NCBI RefSeq assembly: GCF_046365375.1
Contig: NZ_JBKEIT010000001.1
Location: forward strand, 310,001-374,000
Reading direction: 5' to 3'
DNA: 64,000 nt
Source: Butyricimonas muris
GTDB lineage: Bacteria > Bacteroidota > Bacteroidia > Bacteroidales > Marinifilaceae
Position 1 is the first letter of the stretch. Each line of letters begins with the position of its first letter. Position numbers and translations under genes: made by a program. Below the pieces are notes generated by a model. It did not search any database. It was not told where the DNA came from and worked only from the letters and a program-made list of their open reading frames with translations. Positions 10,292 to 19,104 of the stretch are shown here, in pieces.

Positions 10292-10915
10292 ATGAAAAAA
10301 GGAAGATTATTTTTGAGTCTATTGACTTGTTGTGTTTTGTTGGGGGCAAAGAATGGAAATGCCCAGTCGTGGAAAGATATTTTGAATTCTTCCACGGTAA
10401 AGGATGTGGTGAATACACTTACGGGAAATGTGATCAAGTTTTCTGATTTGCAAGGGAATTGGAATTACGTGGAACCCGCGTGTAAGATGACGAGCGATGA
10501 CAAATTGAAAGAGGTGGGAGGGACGCTTATGTCTTCCACTTTGGAGAAGAAGATCACGGCTGTTTACACGAAAGCGGGTATCGTTCCCGGTAAGTTTTCG
10601 TACACGTTTAACAGTGACAGTACTTTTACGAATGTTATCGGGAAGAAGACGTTGAAGGGAACTTATTCTTTAGACGAGAAAAATAGGGTACTTGTGTTGA
10701 ATTACACGCTGGGAAATGCTTTCACCGTGAAGAGGACAGAAGTACAACTGACAAAATCGGGAGATCAGATTTCGATGCTTTTTAATGTCGACGGGTTGAT
10801 GAAGTTTGTCAAGGTGCTGTCGTCAATGGTGAAGAAATCTGACACATCGTCTACTTTAACTTCTCTGTTAAATGGGTATGACGGAATGCTTCTCGGGTTC
10901 GAGATGAAGAAATAG
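10292..10915 (+). CDS. DUF4923 family lipocalin-like secreted protein
   Basis: A 207-aa exported protein with a signal peptide ending near NGNAQ. The start is the ATG at 10292, since the GTG two codons upstream only adds MF. After WKDILNSSTVKDVVNTLTG comes a beta-rich domain (LQGNWNYVEPACKMTSDD, YTFNSDSTFTNVIG, LKGTYSLDEKNRVLVLNY) typical of the lipocalin-like DUF4923 proteins of Bacteroidales. No catalytic residues are recognised and the ligand is unknown. It is a single-gene unit with its own promoter and a strong terminator. Confidence 0.8.
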   Translation: MKKGRLFLSLLTCCVLLGAKNGNAQSWKDILNSSTVKDVVNTLTGNVIKFSDLQGNWNYVEPACKMTSDDKLKEVGGTLMSSTLEKKITAVYTKAGIVPGKFSYTFNSDSTFTNVIGKKTLKGTYSLDEKNRVLVLNYTLGNAFTVKRTEVQLTKSGDQISMLFNVDGLMKFVKVLSSMVKKSDTSSTLTSLLNGYDGMLLGFEMKK

Positions 10916-10939
10916 CACTTGTTTTTATATAGGAAAAAG

Positions 10940-10973
10940 TGAAGGGGAAGGTGCAAAAAACCTTCCCCTTTCG
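10940..10973. terminator. Terminator, DUF4923 gene / surface-protein operon
   Basis: The arms AAGGGGAAGGT and ACCTTCCCCTT enclose a short A-rich loop and are followed by T-rich sequence. The stem lies between convergent genes and can act on both strands. Confidence 0.85.
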
Positions 10974-11025
10974 ATTTATTAAATATTTAAACTCCGGAAT
11001 TTAATTCTGTACCCGGGTGGAGTGG

Positions 11026-14000
11026 TTATTCTGCGATAATTTCCCAAGGATAAGTCACGTCGCCGGTTTCATTATATTTGTACCCTTCGGCAGGACTCCA
11101 TTCCATATTGGAAGGTTTGTTGGTATAGGGTTTCGAGCTGTATTTTCCTCCTTTCAAAATAAAACCTCCGATAGGTGTGCCGGGTTGGTCTTCATCCGAA
11201 GCGAGGCAGCAAGGCGTGCGGTCGGAGTAGAACTCGCCGCTTTCAACCTCGATGATGCCGTTCCATGCCGCGTAAAGTGCATAGAATGCATCATTTTGGG
11301 GTTGATTAGGTGTCTTCTTTGCTAATGCTTTCACCTTCGTGAGTAGAATATGTGAGCCTCCGTTACAGGCAATGGCTCCCTGTACGCCCTCGACAGTAGC
11401 GTCCTTGATAGTCATTTTACCACCATCTTGAGCACGCACGCAATACGCCCACGTGTTTGGTCCATTCAAGTTCGTGGATGTGGAGCGGATGTATCCGCCT
11501 TCAATATGAATCTCTCCGCCACCGGCAATGGCAAAGTTTGAGGCAACAGCCTGCACGTTCTTTACGGTCATCACAGCCTTGGCATCATTGTTCCAGAACA
11601 GGGTACCCGAACCGATGGTGTTCGTCGTGTAATGACCGCCTTCGACAGTTAAGGTTCCTTTGTTTTCCACCACGCGTTTTTTGAAGTTGATAGCACTCTT
11701 GTCGTTGCCTTTGATGGTCAGTTCGCTGGTGTTGATGAAACAAACATCCTCGTGGCTTGATTCTACTGCGTAATTGGAATTGCTCTGGTGAAGCGTGATG
11801 GTTGTCGGTTTTGTAATATTAATAGCTCTTGCAATAGACGACAGGTCGTAATAGCGCCGAATGGTCACTTCGCCGCCCGCTTCGATTTGTTTAACCAAGC
11901 GGTTCACTTCGATGTACCGGTCTTTGGCAACGCCGTCGACAATCACTTTCGGGGCATAAGGACGACTGCCGATATTGTAGTCACCAGCCCACCAACCGAT
12001 GTAGTTATCAGTGCGGTCGCAGGTGGGAATATTATCGGCTTGTTGTGCCACGGTATTGTTCTTCAATTCGATTGTGTACTTACTGTAAGCCTCCGGTTGG
12101 GATGAACAGTTAGCTATCGTGCCGATAAAGGCATGGGAATAGCATTGTTCCATCTCATAGACACGGTCGTTTACATCCTCTGCACATTCGTACACTTTGT
12201 CGAACGAGATGTTGCTTACCGAGCAGCCTTCAACCGTCACGTTGCGTTCGAATGACTGGATGTAACCTATCAAACCGCCCGTTTGGTAAAGTCCTTCTGC
12301 CGGGGCTGTGGTTTTTAGGGCGCAACCGTTTACCGAGCAGTTGCGTATGGTGATGTCTTTATCGGAGTTACAGATGAATCCGACCAAGCCGGCTACCTTT
12401 TGGTAGCTGGTGATAGTAGCGTTCTTAATGTGGCAGTTTTCTATCGTACCGTGGTCCATGCGTCCGACTAAGGCACCTCCGCGATGGCAAGTTACGGTAG
12501 CTTTGTCGATGGTCAGGTTTTTCACCGTACCTTGGAGCACGTAGAACAGTCCGCCATAGTAGTACCCCTTGTCATTGCTGTTTCCCGTGTAATTGTCCAC
12601 GTAGAGGTTACTGATGGTATATCCCGCTCCATCCAATTCTTTGAAGGCTTTGCCTTCTGTGTCAATCGGTACCCACGGGTTGGATGTGTTGCCTTGCATA
12701 TCCAAATCGGCTGTCAGCACGATGCGTGTACATTTTTTCGTGCCGATTAGGTCAACGGCTTTCTTCAGGGTGGCTACATCACCTACGGCGTATGTTGTTA
12801 CTATGCCGGCGCTTTCCTCGAAAGAGATTTCGCCTACCGTGCCGAGAATCTCGACGTTACCTTTTTTCACGTTCAATTTATTTACTGTGACTCCTTCCGG
12901 GATAACCAATGTGTTATCAGCCGTGGTGGCGTCTATTTCCTCGTAACTTCCGCTTAAGGTTACGGTTGACTCGGGAAGGTTGATGGTCACCTTTTTGGCG
13001 GATGGAATGGCGAGTGTTACGGCGGCAGGAGCTTTGGTTTCTTCTTCACCGGAATTGAGGGTTATTTCCTGTTCCGTGGCAGGTATAGAGATGGCGAGTT
13101 GTACGGCGTTGTTTTCCTCGTATATCTTCGGAATACTGATTGTGACTGCATCCGTGGCGGGTGCTTCTTTTACCACGATGTTGGTGGCGCCATCCTTGAG
13201 GGCTTGTGCCACCTCAGCCGTGGTACCCACTTCGACAATCTTACTCTCGATATCGGGGGTATTAAATTCCGGGTTGATGGTCACGCTCATGCTTCCCTTC
13301 TTCGTCAACAGGTTACCGGACACGTTGGTCTTGTAGTTGCGGCGGATGGGGATGTTGTGAAATGCGTCGTTGGTGGTGATATTGGTCTTGTTGTTGATAA
13401 ACGTCATCGAGAAGTCAGCCAAAGTGCTTCCCTCCTCCGGTGTTGCCCAGATGTAGTCGATGGTCAACAGACCGGTGTTGCCATTGGATACGGTCGCGGT
13501 GTACTCTAATGCAGTTTCAGCGCTCGCCACTCCCGTCAGTGCGTTGAACTCGGTGGGTACGGCTTTGAAATTTACTTTTACATGGGTCGGCTTCAAGCTT
13601 GCGTCTTTGATCTCGCTCAAGTCATTTGTTGTCACGTTCAATTGCCCGAAAGGACGGGTGAGTGTAACTTCTTCCGCGAAAGCCTCGGTCACTTTGAGCG
13701 TTTTTTTGGCAAAGAATGCGTCGAATTCGTCATTGTTCCCGGCGTACTCTTTTGCCTTGATAGCTGTAAGGCCATTTGCCGTGGTGTAGTGCTTATCCGC
13801 ATTACTCTCCCCCGCGACATCTGCCCAGAACACGAAGTCGTAGGTTTGCGAGGTCACCAAGCGTAAATCGGAGAAAGTGGCTTGGTTTTGGGATACGGTT
13901 GCAATCTTCCGTTCCCCGTACAATTCCCCGTTCCGGTAAATTTCCAAGATACAGCGGTTTATTTGTGTTCCGTCACCGGCTGCACGGCTCATGGTACCCG

Positions 14001-14121
14001 CTTGCGGGATGGTCACGCTGATCGTTTGCGAGTTCGCGGCATCAAGTCCTTCGATCTTTTCTTTCTGGCAAGCTACAAGTGTAAATGCAAGGCTTGCAAT
14101 GATTAAGAATAATTTTTTCAT
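11026..14121 (-). CDS. Large fimbrillin-like lipoprotein with C-terminal parallel beta-helix
   Basis: A 1031-aa surface lipoprotein (lipobox LVAC). Residues about 30-290 resemble the DUF6562/fimbrillin-like fold (IPQAGTMSRAAGDG, LEIYRNGELYGERKIATV, LTRPFGQLNVTTNDL). The middle (about 300-450) is beta-rich with Lys-Val repeats. From about 470 on, short repeating strands (GRMDHGTIENCHIKNATI, GLVGFICNSDKDITIRNCSV, GLIGYIQSFERNVTVEGCSV) mark GLUG-like and pectin-lyase-like beta-helix turns. This suggests a long stalk or adhesin displayed on the fimbria-like structure built by this operon. It is the last gene after the shorter DUF6562-like lipoprotein and the DUF3575 protein. Ligand and polymerisation are unproven. 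Confidence 0.75.
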   Translation of the reverse strand: MKKLFLIIASLAFTLVACQKEKIEGLDAANSQTISVTIPQAGTMSRAAGDGTQINRCILEIYRNGELYGERKIATVSQNQATFSDLRLVTSQTYDFVFWADVAGESNADKHYTTANGLTAIKAKEYAGNNDEFDAFFAKKTLKVTEAFAEEVTLTRPFGQLNVTTNDLSEIKDASLKPTHVKVNFKAVPTEFNALTGVASAETALEYTATVSNGNTGLLTIDYIWATPEEGSTLADFSMTFINNKTNITTNDAFHNIPIRRNYKTNVSGNLLTKKGSMSVTINPEFNTPDIESKIVEVGTTAEVAQALKDGATNIVVKEAPATDAVTISIPKIYEENNAVQLAISIPATEQEITLNSGEEETKAPAAVTLAIPSAKKVTINLPESTVTLSGSYEEIDATTADNTLVIPEGVTVNKLNVKKGNVEILGTVGEISFEESAGIVTTYAVGDVATLKKAVDLIGTKKCTRIVLTADLDMQGNTSNPWVPIDTEGKAFKELDGAGYTISNLYVDNYTGNSNDKGYYYGGLFYVLQGTVKNLTIDKATVTCHRGGALVGRMDHGTIENCHIKNATITSYQKVAGLVGFICNSDKDITIRNCSVNGCALKTTAPAEGLYQTGGLIGYIQSFERNVTVEGCSVSNISFDKVYECAEDVNDRVYEMEQCYSHAFIGTIANCSSQPEAYSKYTIELKNNTVAQQADNIPTCDRTDNYIGWWAGDYNIGSRPYAPKVIVDGVAKDRYIEVNRLVKQIEAGGEVTIRRYYDLSSIARAINITKPTTITLHQSNSNYAVESSHEDVCFINTSELTIKGNDKSAINFKKRVVENKGTLTVEGGHYTTNTIGSGTLFWNNDAKAVMTVKNVQAVASNFAIAGGGEIHIEGGYIRSTSTNLNGPNTWAYCVRAQDGGKMTIKDATVEGVQGAIACNGGSHILLTKVKALAKKTPNQPQNDAFYALYAAWNGIIEVESGEFYSDRTPCCLASDEDQPGTPIGGFILKGGKYSSKPYTNKPSNMEWSPAEGYKYNETGDVTYPWEIIAE

Positions 14122-14241
14122 AATGTATTGAGTTTTTAGTGAATTACTATCCCATGGAAATTCATGGAAGATGGTAACTCAACGGTTTATATATATATTC
14201 TTCAAATTTTGTTGTTTATCAACCTCATTAGTGTATCTTTT

Positions 14242-15285
14242 TTAGTCTGGTATAACAATGTCTATTTCGCCGTCGAAGTCGGGATCGATGCCGATACCGG
14301 GGGAGTAGCTGCGTGTCAGGAACTTGTCGCGTATTGTTGTCAGTTTGCCGCGTGTGATGGGTACGTTGATTCCGCCTATTTCGTTGAGCACGACGCCTTC
14401 GCTGTCGCGGATGGTTAGTTTGACCGTTACCGCCGATTCCGTGCCGTTCACGAAGATATAGTCACTGGCAAGGTGTCCTTCTTTCTCCGAGAGCCGGATT
14501 ATATTGCTGCTGAACGCCACTCCTAACCGGGCGTCGTTTGGTTTGTTGGTATAGGCGTTAAAACCGCACGGGAAGTAGCAGGTGTATTCCACTTCTACCC
14601 GAATCGTGGAAAGATCGGGCGTTCGGGAGAGTTTGTTGTCCGCCGTGGTTCCGGTTTTCGACAGTCGTTCGGAAAGTTTGTCGAGAAACTTGTCGAGATC
14701 GGTGGTGATAAACTCGATCTTTGCCATCGGGCGTTGGAGCGTGACGGTCTGTTTCACTGTCGCGTTCCATTGTTTGCGGTACCCCGTCAAGTCTAGTTCT
14801 TGGCGAGCGACGTACGTGTCTTTGTAGTCGTTGTTGCCGGTATATGCCTTGGTTTCGGGGATGCTGATGGACGCGAGCGAGTTAACGGTATAGTATTTGT
14901 CTTTTAACGTTCCGTCCTGCACGTAATCCATCCATGTCACGATGTAATATTTTGCGGCGTGCAACGGCAGCGAGGTGCTGATGGTATGTTTGCCGTCGAC
15001 CGTCGGGTTGCAACAGAGTACGCGACGTGCAGCGGGAGTGCCGTTGATCTCGTCACGGAACACCTCGATGATCCAGCGTGTGTCGTGTTCACCGGCATTT
15101 GCGGTTTCGGAACGCGACGACGTGTAGGGTTCTATGCTCGGGTCGGTTTCAAACGTCAGGTCTACGTTCACCAGCGTGGGGTCGACACCCCCGTCTTTCG
15201 GGGACTCCAGAATTGTCTTGCCGCACCCTGTCATGGCGAGAACGAGTAGGCAAACGATATAGATAGCTAGTTTCTTCATGTCCAT
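14242..15285 (-). CDS. DUF6562-like lipoprotein (fimbrial anchor or minor subunit candidate)
   Basis: A 347-aa lipoprotein (lipobox MTGC) whose body parallels the N-terminal domain of the next gene: WIIEVFRDEINGTPAARRV, YYIVTWMDYVQDGTLKDKYY, LQRPMAKIEFITTDL. The ATG codons at 15285 and 15279 are both possible. The shared fold of two neighbouring lipoproteins of different length fits a minor/anchor subunit plus tip or stalk subunit, as in FimA/Mfa-type fimbriae of Bacteroidales. The gene starts only 7 bases after the DUF3575 gene ends, so the two are surely co-transcribed. The role is inferred from context. Confidence 0.72.
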   Translation of the reverse strand: MDMKKLAIYIVCLLVLAMTGCGKTILESPKDGGVDPTLVNVDLTFETDPSIEPYTSSRSETANAGEHDTRWIIEVFRDEINGTPAARRVLCCNPTVDGKHTISTSLPLHAAKYYIVTWMDYVQDGTLKDKYYTVNSLASISIPETKAYTGNNDYKDTYVARQELDLTGYRKQWNATVKQTVTLQRPMAKIEFITTDLDKFLDKLSERLSKTGTTADNKLSRTPDLSTIRVEVEYTCYFPCGFNAYTNKPNDARLGVAFSSNIIRLSEKEGHLASDYIFVNGTESAVTVKLTIRDSEGVVLNEIGGINVPITRGKLTTIRDKFLTRSYSPGIGIDPDFDGEIDIVIPD

Positions 15286-15292
15286 GCCTCCT

Positions 15293-16498
15293 TTATTTAC
15301 CGAATTTATAAACCATGTTGATGCCGGCTTTCGTCAATCTCCAGTAGTTGTATGGCGTGTCTTTCTTGTAGCGGGCGCCGTTCGGGATATTATAGAATGT
15401 ATCGTATTTCGTGTGAATGTAACCTGCGCCAATCGTGAACTCGGCTGCCCAGCGACGGGTGAAGGGGAGTGCATAGCCATAACTGATTCCTGCCCCGTAG
15501 AAACCATCGGGTGATTGGTAGCGGTTCTCTCTGTCTACAGAAATGTTAAACGCCCCTATGTTGAGGTGGATACCGAAGAAATGCCCTTTCATCGGCGAGT
15601 TTGGCCAGTAACGGAATTCCGGTTGAATGGCGAGAAAACGCAAACTGTAATTCCGTGCCACGGCGTAGGGGCTGTAAATAAAAGAGAGATCCATTGAGTA
15701 ATGTTTGTTGAAAGCCATCTCTGTGCCGATGTTGGCGACCGTGGCTGCCAAGTAGACAACGTTCGTCTTTATTGCCCATTGGTAACACGGGTGCCGTTCG
15801 AGCGAGGCTACCTTCGCGGGTTTCGGCACGAGGAGAGTTGTCGTATCCGGTTGGGGAACGTCTTTGACTTCAACCTGTGAGGTCGGTTCCGGTATAATCG
15901 TATCGGTAGATTCTTTTTTCGCGATAAGTTCCTCTTTCGGGGGGATAGATAGTGCTACCACTTCATTTTGTTTCACCCGAAACAAGTAACTGACGGTAAC
16001 CAAGTCCGCCACGTTATGCCACCGGTTGGGAGTGTTAGTGGTTTGGAAATGATGCTCCTTCATTCTCTCGTGGATGATAAAATAACTTTTTACTTGATTG
16101 CTTTGATTCCTAGTCTTTTGTAGGTTGATATCAGGTGAGCCGAACGAGTCGCAAAAACTGAGCACCCGCACTTTGATGTCCCCATTTTCAATCTCTTGAC
16201 GATGCTTGCGGATAGACAGACCGAGGAGTTCGATGGCTGTTTTATTTCTTTTATAGTTTTTGAGGAATAGTTTTTCGCCCGGGGAGAAGTGGAATATGAC
16301 CGTATCTTGTGCCAAACTGTCTCGCATGTGGGTATTGTAGGCGAAAGAGGGCGTTTGGACTAACAATAACGCGAAAAGCGCAAGTGAGTAATAAGCCATC
16401 TGTAAGGCGCATTTCTGGTATTGGCGTGTTCGTGTCTTCCCGTAAACCATGCGGTATCCGGAATGTTGCCAAGTTTTGTTTCTCTTTACGTTTCTCAT
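15293..16498 (-). CDS. DUF3575-containing outer-membrane protein of a fimbria-like operon
   Basis: A 401-aa protein. A basic N-tail of 33 residues precedes MAYYSLALFALLLVQTPSFA, a clear signal peptide, so the true start could be the ATG at 16399 rather than 16498. An N-terminal region with VRVLSFCDSFGSPDINLQ and many charged repeats (OmpA/DUF3868-like in position) is followed by a Pro/Thr linker. The C-terminal DUF3575 barrel-like domain contains WAIKTNVVYLAATVANIGTE, LAIQPEFRYWP and GAGISYGYALPFTRRW. DUF3575 proteins commonly begin fimbrillin operons in this order. A perfect palindrome lies immediately before the 16498 start and may control the operon or, if the start is 16399, belong to its leader. 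Confidence 0.75.
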   Translation of the reverse strand: MRNVKRNKTWQHSGYRMVYGKTRTRQYQKCALQMAYYSLALFALLLVQTPSFAYNTHMRDSLAQDTVIFHFSPGEKLFLKNYKRNKTAIELLGLSIRKHRQEIENGDIKVRVLSFCDSFGSPDINLQKTRNQSNQVKSYFIIHERMKEHHFQTTNTPNRWHNVADLVTVSYLFRVKQNEVVALSIPPKEELIAKKESTDTIIPEPTSQVEVKDVPQPDTTTLLVPKPAKVASLERHPCYQWAIKTNVVYLAATVANIGTEMAFNKHYSMDLSFIYSPYAVARNYSLRFLAIQPEFRYWPNSPMKGHFFGIHLNIGAFNISVDRENRYQSPDGFYGAGISYGYALPFTRRWAAEFTIGAGYIHTKYDTFYNIPNGARYKKDTPYNYWRLTKAGINMVYKFGK

Positions 16499-16506
16499 GT
16501 CGATAT

Positions 16507-16536
16507 AGTATCATTAAACGATCGTTTAATGATACT
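16507..16536. promoter_or_regulatory. Perfect 30-bp palindrome, probable operator of the fimbria-like operon
   Basis: The two 15-base arms, AGTATCATTAAACGA and its exact reverse complement, meet with no spacer. The core AAACGATCGTTT resembles operators of TetR-type dimeric repressors. It is 8 bases upstream of the 16498 ATG. In RNA it would also form a long AU-rich hairpin just before the start codon. No cognate regulator is adjacent. Confidence 0.6.
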
Positions 16537-16652
16537 GTAAATCGAAAATTTGTCACGAGTGATGTCATTTTCGCAATTAATTGTATATTAAAATTAACGA
16601 AAAGCTATCTATATAGTTGTGTTTTCGAAAAATGTTGATATATTTGCGCATT

Positions 16653-16670
16653 AATAAACGATGATTTAAT
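16653..16670. promoter_or_regulatory. Degenerate second copy of the operator core
   Basis: AATAAACGATGATTTAAT matches 15 of 18 bases of the palindrome core at 16513-16530. The two centres are 140 bp apart. The gap around it (16537-16760) is AT-rich and shows no gene. Confidence 0.4.
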
Positions 16671-16760
16671 AATATTTCCCCCTTTTAAGTTTTGTATAAA
16701 AATGAGAGGTATTAATCCCCTCTTCGGGGACAATGAGATGGGCTATATAATTTTAAATTT

Positions 16761-17075
16761 TTAGTTTGATTTACGGTACTTTTCCCCGTTTCGAGCGTGA
16801 ATAAGGTAAAAAATTATACACACGGGTATTCCGATGCCCCCGATGACGCGTAAAAAAGATAGCGAAAAGATTTCGGAGGCAAGCATAAGTGATATACAAA
16901 AAACAAGGGAAAGCATGAGTTTTCCTGTACTTTTACAAAGCGCTTTGGAATCATACTTTTCCTTTTCTTCTTTTGTCATTGTGTTATACCCAGCGATAAG
17001 GGACGCTCCTTTACCGCGTAACAGTAAAATGGCGAGAACTAAAAAAATGGCAATAACACAAATCAAAACAATCAT
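16761..17075 (-). CDS. DUF3784 small membrane protein
   Basis: A 104-aa protein with an N-terminal membrane helix, the DUF3784 signature GKGASLIAGYNTMTKEEKEK plus YDSKALCKSTGK, and two further hydrophobic helices. The family is widespread in Firmicutes and Bacteroidetes and its function is unknown. It follows prfC in the same direction by 11 bases and may be read through from it. Confidence 0.85.
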   Translation of the reverse strand: MIVLICVIAIFLVLAILLLRGKGASLIAGYNTMTKEEKEKYDSKALCKSTGKLMLSLVFCISLMLASEIFSLSFLRVIGGIGIPVCIIFYLIHARNGEKYRKSN

Positions 17076-17086
17076 GTTTTCTTGTT

Positions 17087-18664
17087 TTAAAATTCAGAGG
17101 TAAAGTGGAATATTAACTTTTTATAATTGCTTTGTGCCATTTGGAGCATGTATTGCGATTCGGCAAGAAACACGTCCCGTCCCCATTTGTCCTTGGCAAG
17201 ATACTGTGCTTTATGAAGCTTGAAATCTTCCAGTTCCTTGTCGTCCAATGCTTCAATCCAGCAAGCCTTGTAGAGGTTGATCGGTTCCCAGCGACAAGCC
17301 GCACTATACTCGTGAAGCAAACGATATTCGATGACTTCAAACTGAAGGGCACCCACTGTTCCGATGATCTTCCGGTTGTTGAACTGGTTGACAAAAAGCT
17401 GGGCGACACCTTCATCCATTAGTTGGTCGATGCCTTTTGCCAGTTGTTTTGATTTCATGGGATCTGCATTCTCGATATACTTGAATAATTCCGGCGAGAA
17501 ACTGGGTATTCCCTTGAAATGTAGTTTTTCTCCTTCCGTGAGGGTATCGCCGATTTTGAAGTTTCCCGTGTCATGCAGCCCGACGATGTCACCGGGATAA
17601 GCCTCGTCGATAATAGATTTCTTGGAAGCCATGAATGCAGTCGGAGTCGAGAATTTAAGGTTTTTACCTAATCCCACGTGGAGGTAATTCGTGTTACGTT
17701 TGAATGTACCGGAACAAACTTTCACGAAAGCGATACGGTCACGGTGGTTCGGGTCCATGTTGGCGTGTATTTTAAAGACGAAACCGGTAAATTTCTCTTC
17801 TTCCGGCGACACGATACGTTCCTCTGTTTCACGCGGGAGGGGTGTAGGTGCTATTTCGATAAAACAATCCAGCATTTCCCGGATACCGAAATTGTTCAAG
17901 GCAGAACCGAAAAACACGGGTGCCAGTTGCCCCTGCAGGTAGGCTTCCCTGTCTGCGGCGAGGTAGACTTCACGCACGAGTTCCAAATCTTCACGCAGTT
18001 TGGAGGCTGATCTTTCACCGATATGGTTATCCAGTTCATCGGAATCTATATCGTTAATTTCAATCCCGTCTTGTATGGTCTGCACGCTGGCGGAGTAAAG
18101 GCACAAGTTTTCTTTATGTATATTGTATATACCCTTGAAGACGTCTCCGTTGCCGATAGGCCAGCTCAGAGGGGTTACCTGAATTTGAAGTTCTTTTTCT
18201 ATTTCATCCAACAGGTCGAACGGGTCCTGTCCCGGGCGGTCGAGTTTGTTGATGAACACGATGACCGGGGTTTTGCGCATCCGGCATACTTGCATGAGTT
18301 TGCGGGTTTGGCTCTCGACACCTTTGGCGGAGTCAATCACGATAATTACGCTGTCGCAAGCCGTCAGTACCCGGAAAGTATCTTCGGCGAAATCTTGATG
18401 GCCGGGAGTGTCAAGAATATTGATTTTAACGTCTTTGTATTCAAAACCCATAACGGATGTGGCAACCGAGATTCCTCTCTGGCGTTCTATTTCCATGAAG
18501 TCGGAAGTTGCCGTTTTCTTAATTTTGTTTGATTTTACGGCACCTGCTATATGGATAGCACCCCCGAATAACAATAGTTTTTCCGTTAATGTAGTTTTAC
18601 CCGCGTCCGGGTGGCTGACAATACCGAATGTCCGTCTTTTCAAAATCTCTTCCTTGAAACCCAT
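17087..18664 (-). CDS. prfC: Peptide chain release factor 3 (RF3)
   Basis: A class II release-factor GTPase that recycles RF1/RF2 from the ribosome after termination. Motifs are in order: G1 SHPDAGKTTLTEK, G2 region around RQRGISVATSV, G3 DTPGHQDFAED, G4 FINKLDR, then the EF-Tu-like domain II and RF3 C-terminal domain. 525 aa equals the usual RF3 length. The ATG at 18664 gives the standard MGFKEEILKRRTFGIVSHPD N-terminus. A -7 element lies 36 bases upstream. Confidence 0.96.
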   Translation of the reverse strand: MGFKEEILKRRTFGIVSHPDAGKTTLTEKLLLFGGAIHIAGAVKSNKIKKTATSDFMEIERQRGISVATSVMGFEYKDVKINILDTPGHQDFAEDTFRVLTACDSVIIVIDSAKGVESQTRKLMQVCRMRKTPVIVFINKLDRPGQDPFDLLDEIEKELQIQVTPLSWPIGNGDVFKGIYNIHKENLCLYSASVQTIQDGIEINDIDSDELDNHIGERSASKLREDLELVREVYLAADREAYLQGQLAPVFFGSALNNFGIREMLDCFIEIAPTPLPRETEERIVSPEEEKFTGFVFKIHANMDPNHRDRIAFVKVCSGTFKRNTNYLHVGLGKNLKFSTPTAFMASKKSIIDEAYPGDIVGLHDTGNFKIGDTLTEGEKLHFKGIPSFSPELFKYIENADPMKSKQLAKGIDQLMDEGVAQLFVNQFNNRKIIGTVGALQFEVIEYRLLHEYSAACRWEPINLYKACWIEALDDKELEDFKLHKAQYLAKDKWGRDVFLAESQYMLQMAQSNYKKLIFHFTSEF

Positions 18665-18700
18665 TTGTCTTGATGATTTTAGATTTTATTTTCGCGGGTG

Positions 18701-18708
18701 CAAAGATA
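18701..18708 (-). promoter_or_regulatory. -7 promoter element for prfC
   Basis: On the minus strand this reads TATCTTTG, an exact TAnnTTTG match. No good -33 element is seen at the normal spacing. Confidence 0.5.
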
Positions 18709-19086
18709 GAAATAAATTTTAAATTTATACCCGGGGTGCGTGGGGAGATGAGGTAAGTTTCTGGCGTGTTCAATAATCTTCTTGTTATTATTTGTATTGA
18801 TATAATGTATCTCTTAATTATCAAATTTTATTCAATTTCAATTAATTTTCTGTTATTCTACCTTTAGAATAGGGGATGAATAGGAGTTGAATGGGAGTTG
18901 AATAGGAGATGGTATAAACCAACTACAAATAATATTTATATTTTGTATATATTATATGGCTTATTTTAACTTAAATACCGGAGAAAAAGGATACTTGCAT
19001 TCACTCGTTTGTCTCGGGAAGAGATAGGGTGCTCTTGAAGGGACGAACTTTTTGTCGTGAAATTTAACTTTTGTCTTTTAAAATCG
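18709..19086. other. Divergent intergenic region prfC / nfo
   Basis: A 380-base AT-rich gap without a credible gene. It holds the 11-bp tandem repeat described separately and the promoters of the flanking genes. Confidence 0.6.
18867..18910. repeat. Four tandem 11-bp repeats
   Basis: The units GAATAGGGGAT, GAATAGGAGTT, GAATGGGAGTT and GAATAGGAGAT follow one another without gaps. The period is about one helical turn, so the purine-rich face repeats on the same side of the DNA. Confidence 0.85.
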
Positions 19087-19094
19087 TAGTTTTG
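19087..19094 (+). promoter_or_regulatory. -7 promoter element for the nfo-sbcDC run
   Basis: TAGTTTTG fits TAnnTTTG and lies 10 bases before the nfo ATG, which implies a very short leader. Confidence 0.45.
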
Positions 19095-19104
19095 TAAAAC
19101 TAAA

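Noticed and set aside
16639..16646. TATATTTG promoter element on the plus strand
   Set aside because: It matches the consensus, but no plus-strand gene lies downstream before the minus-strand genes.
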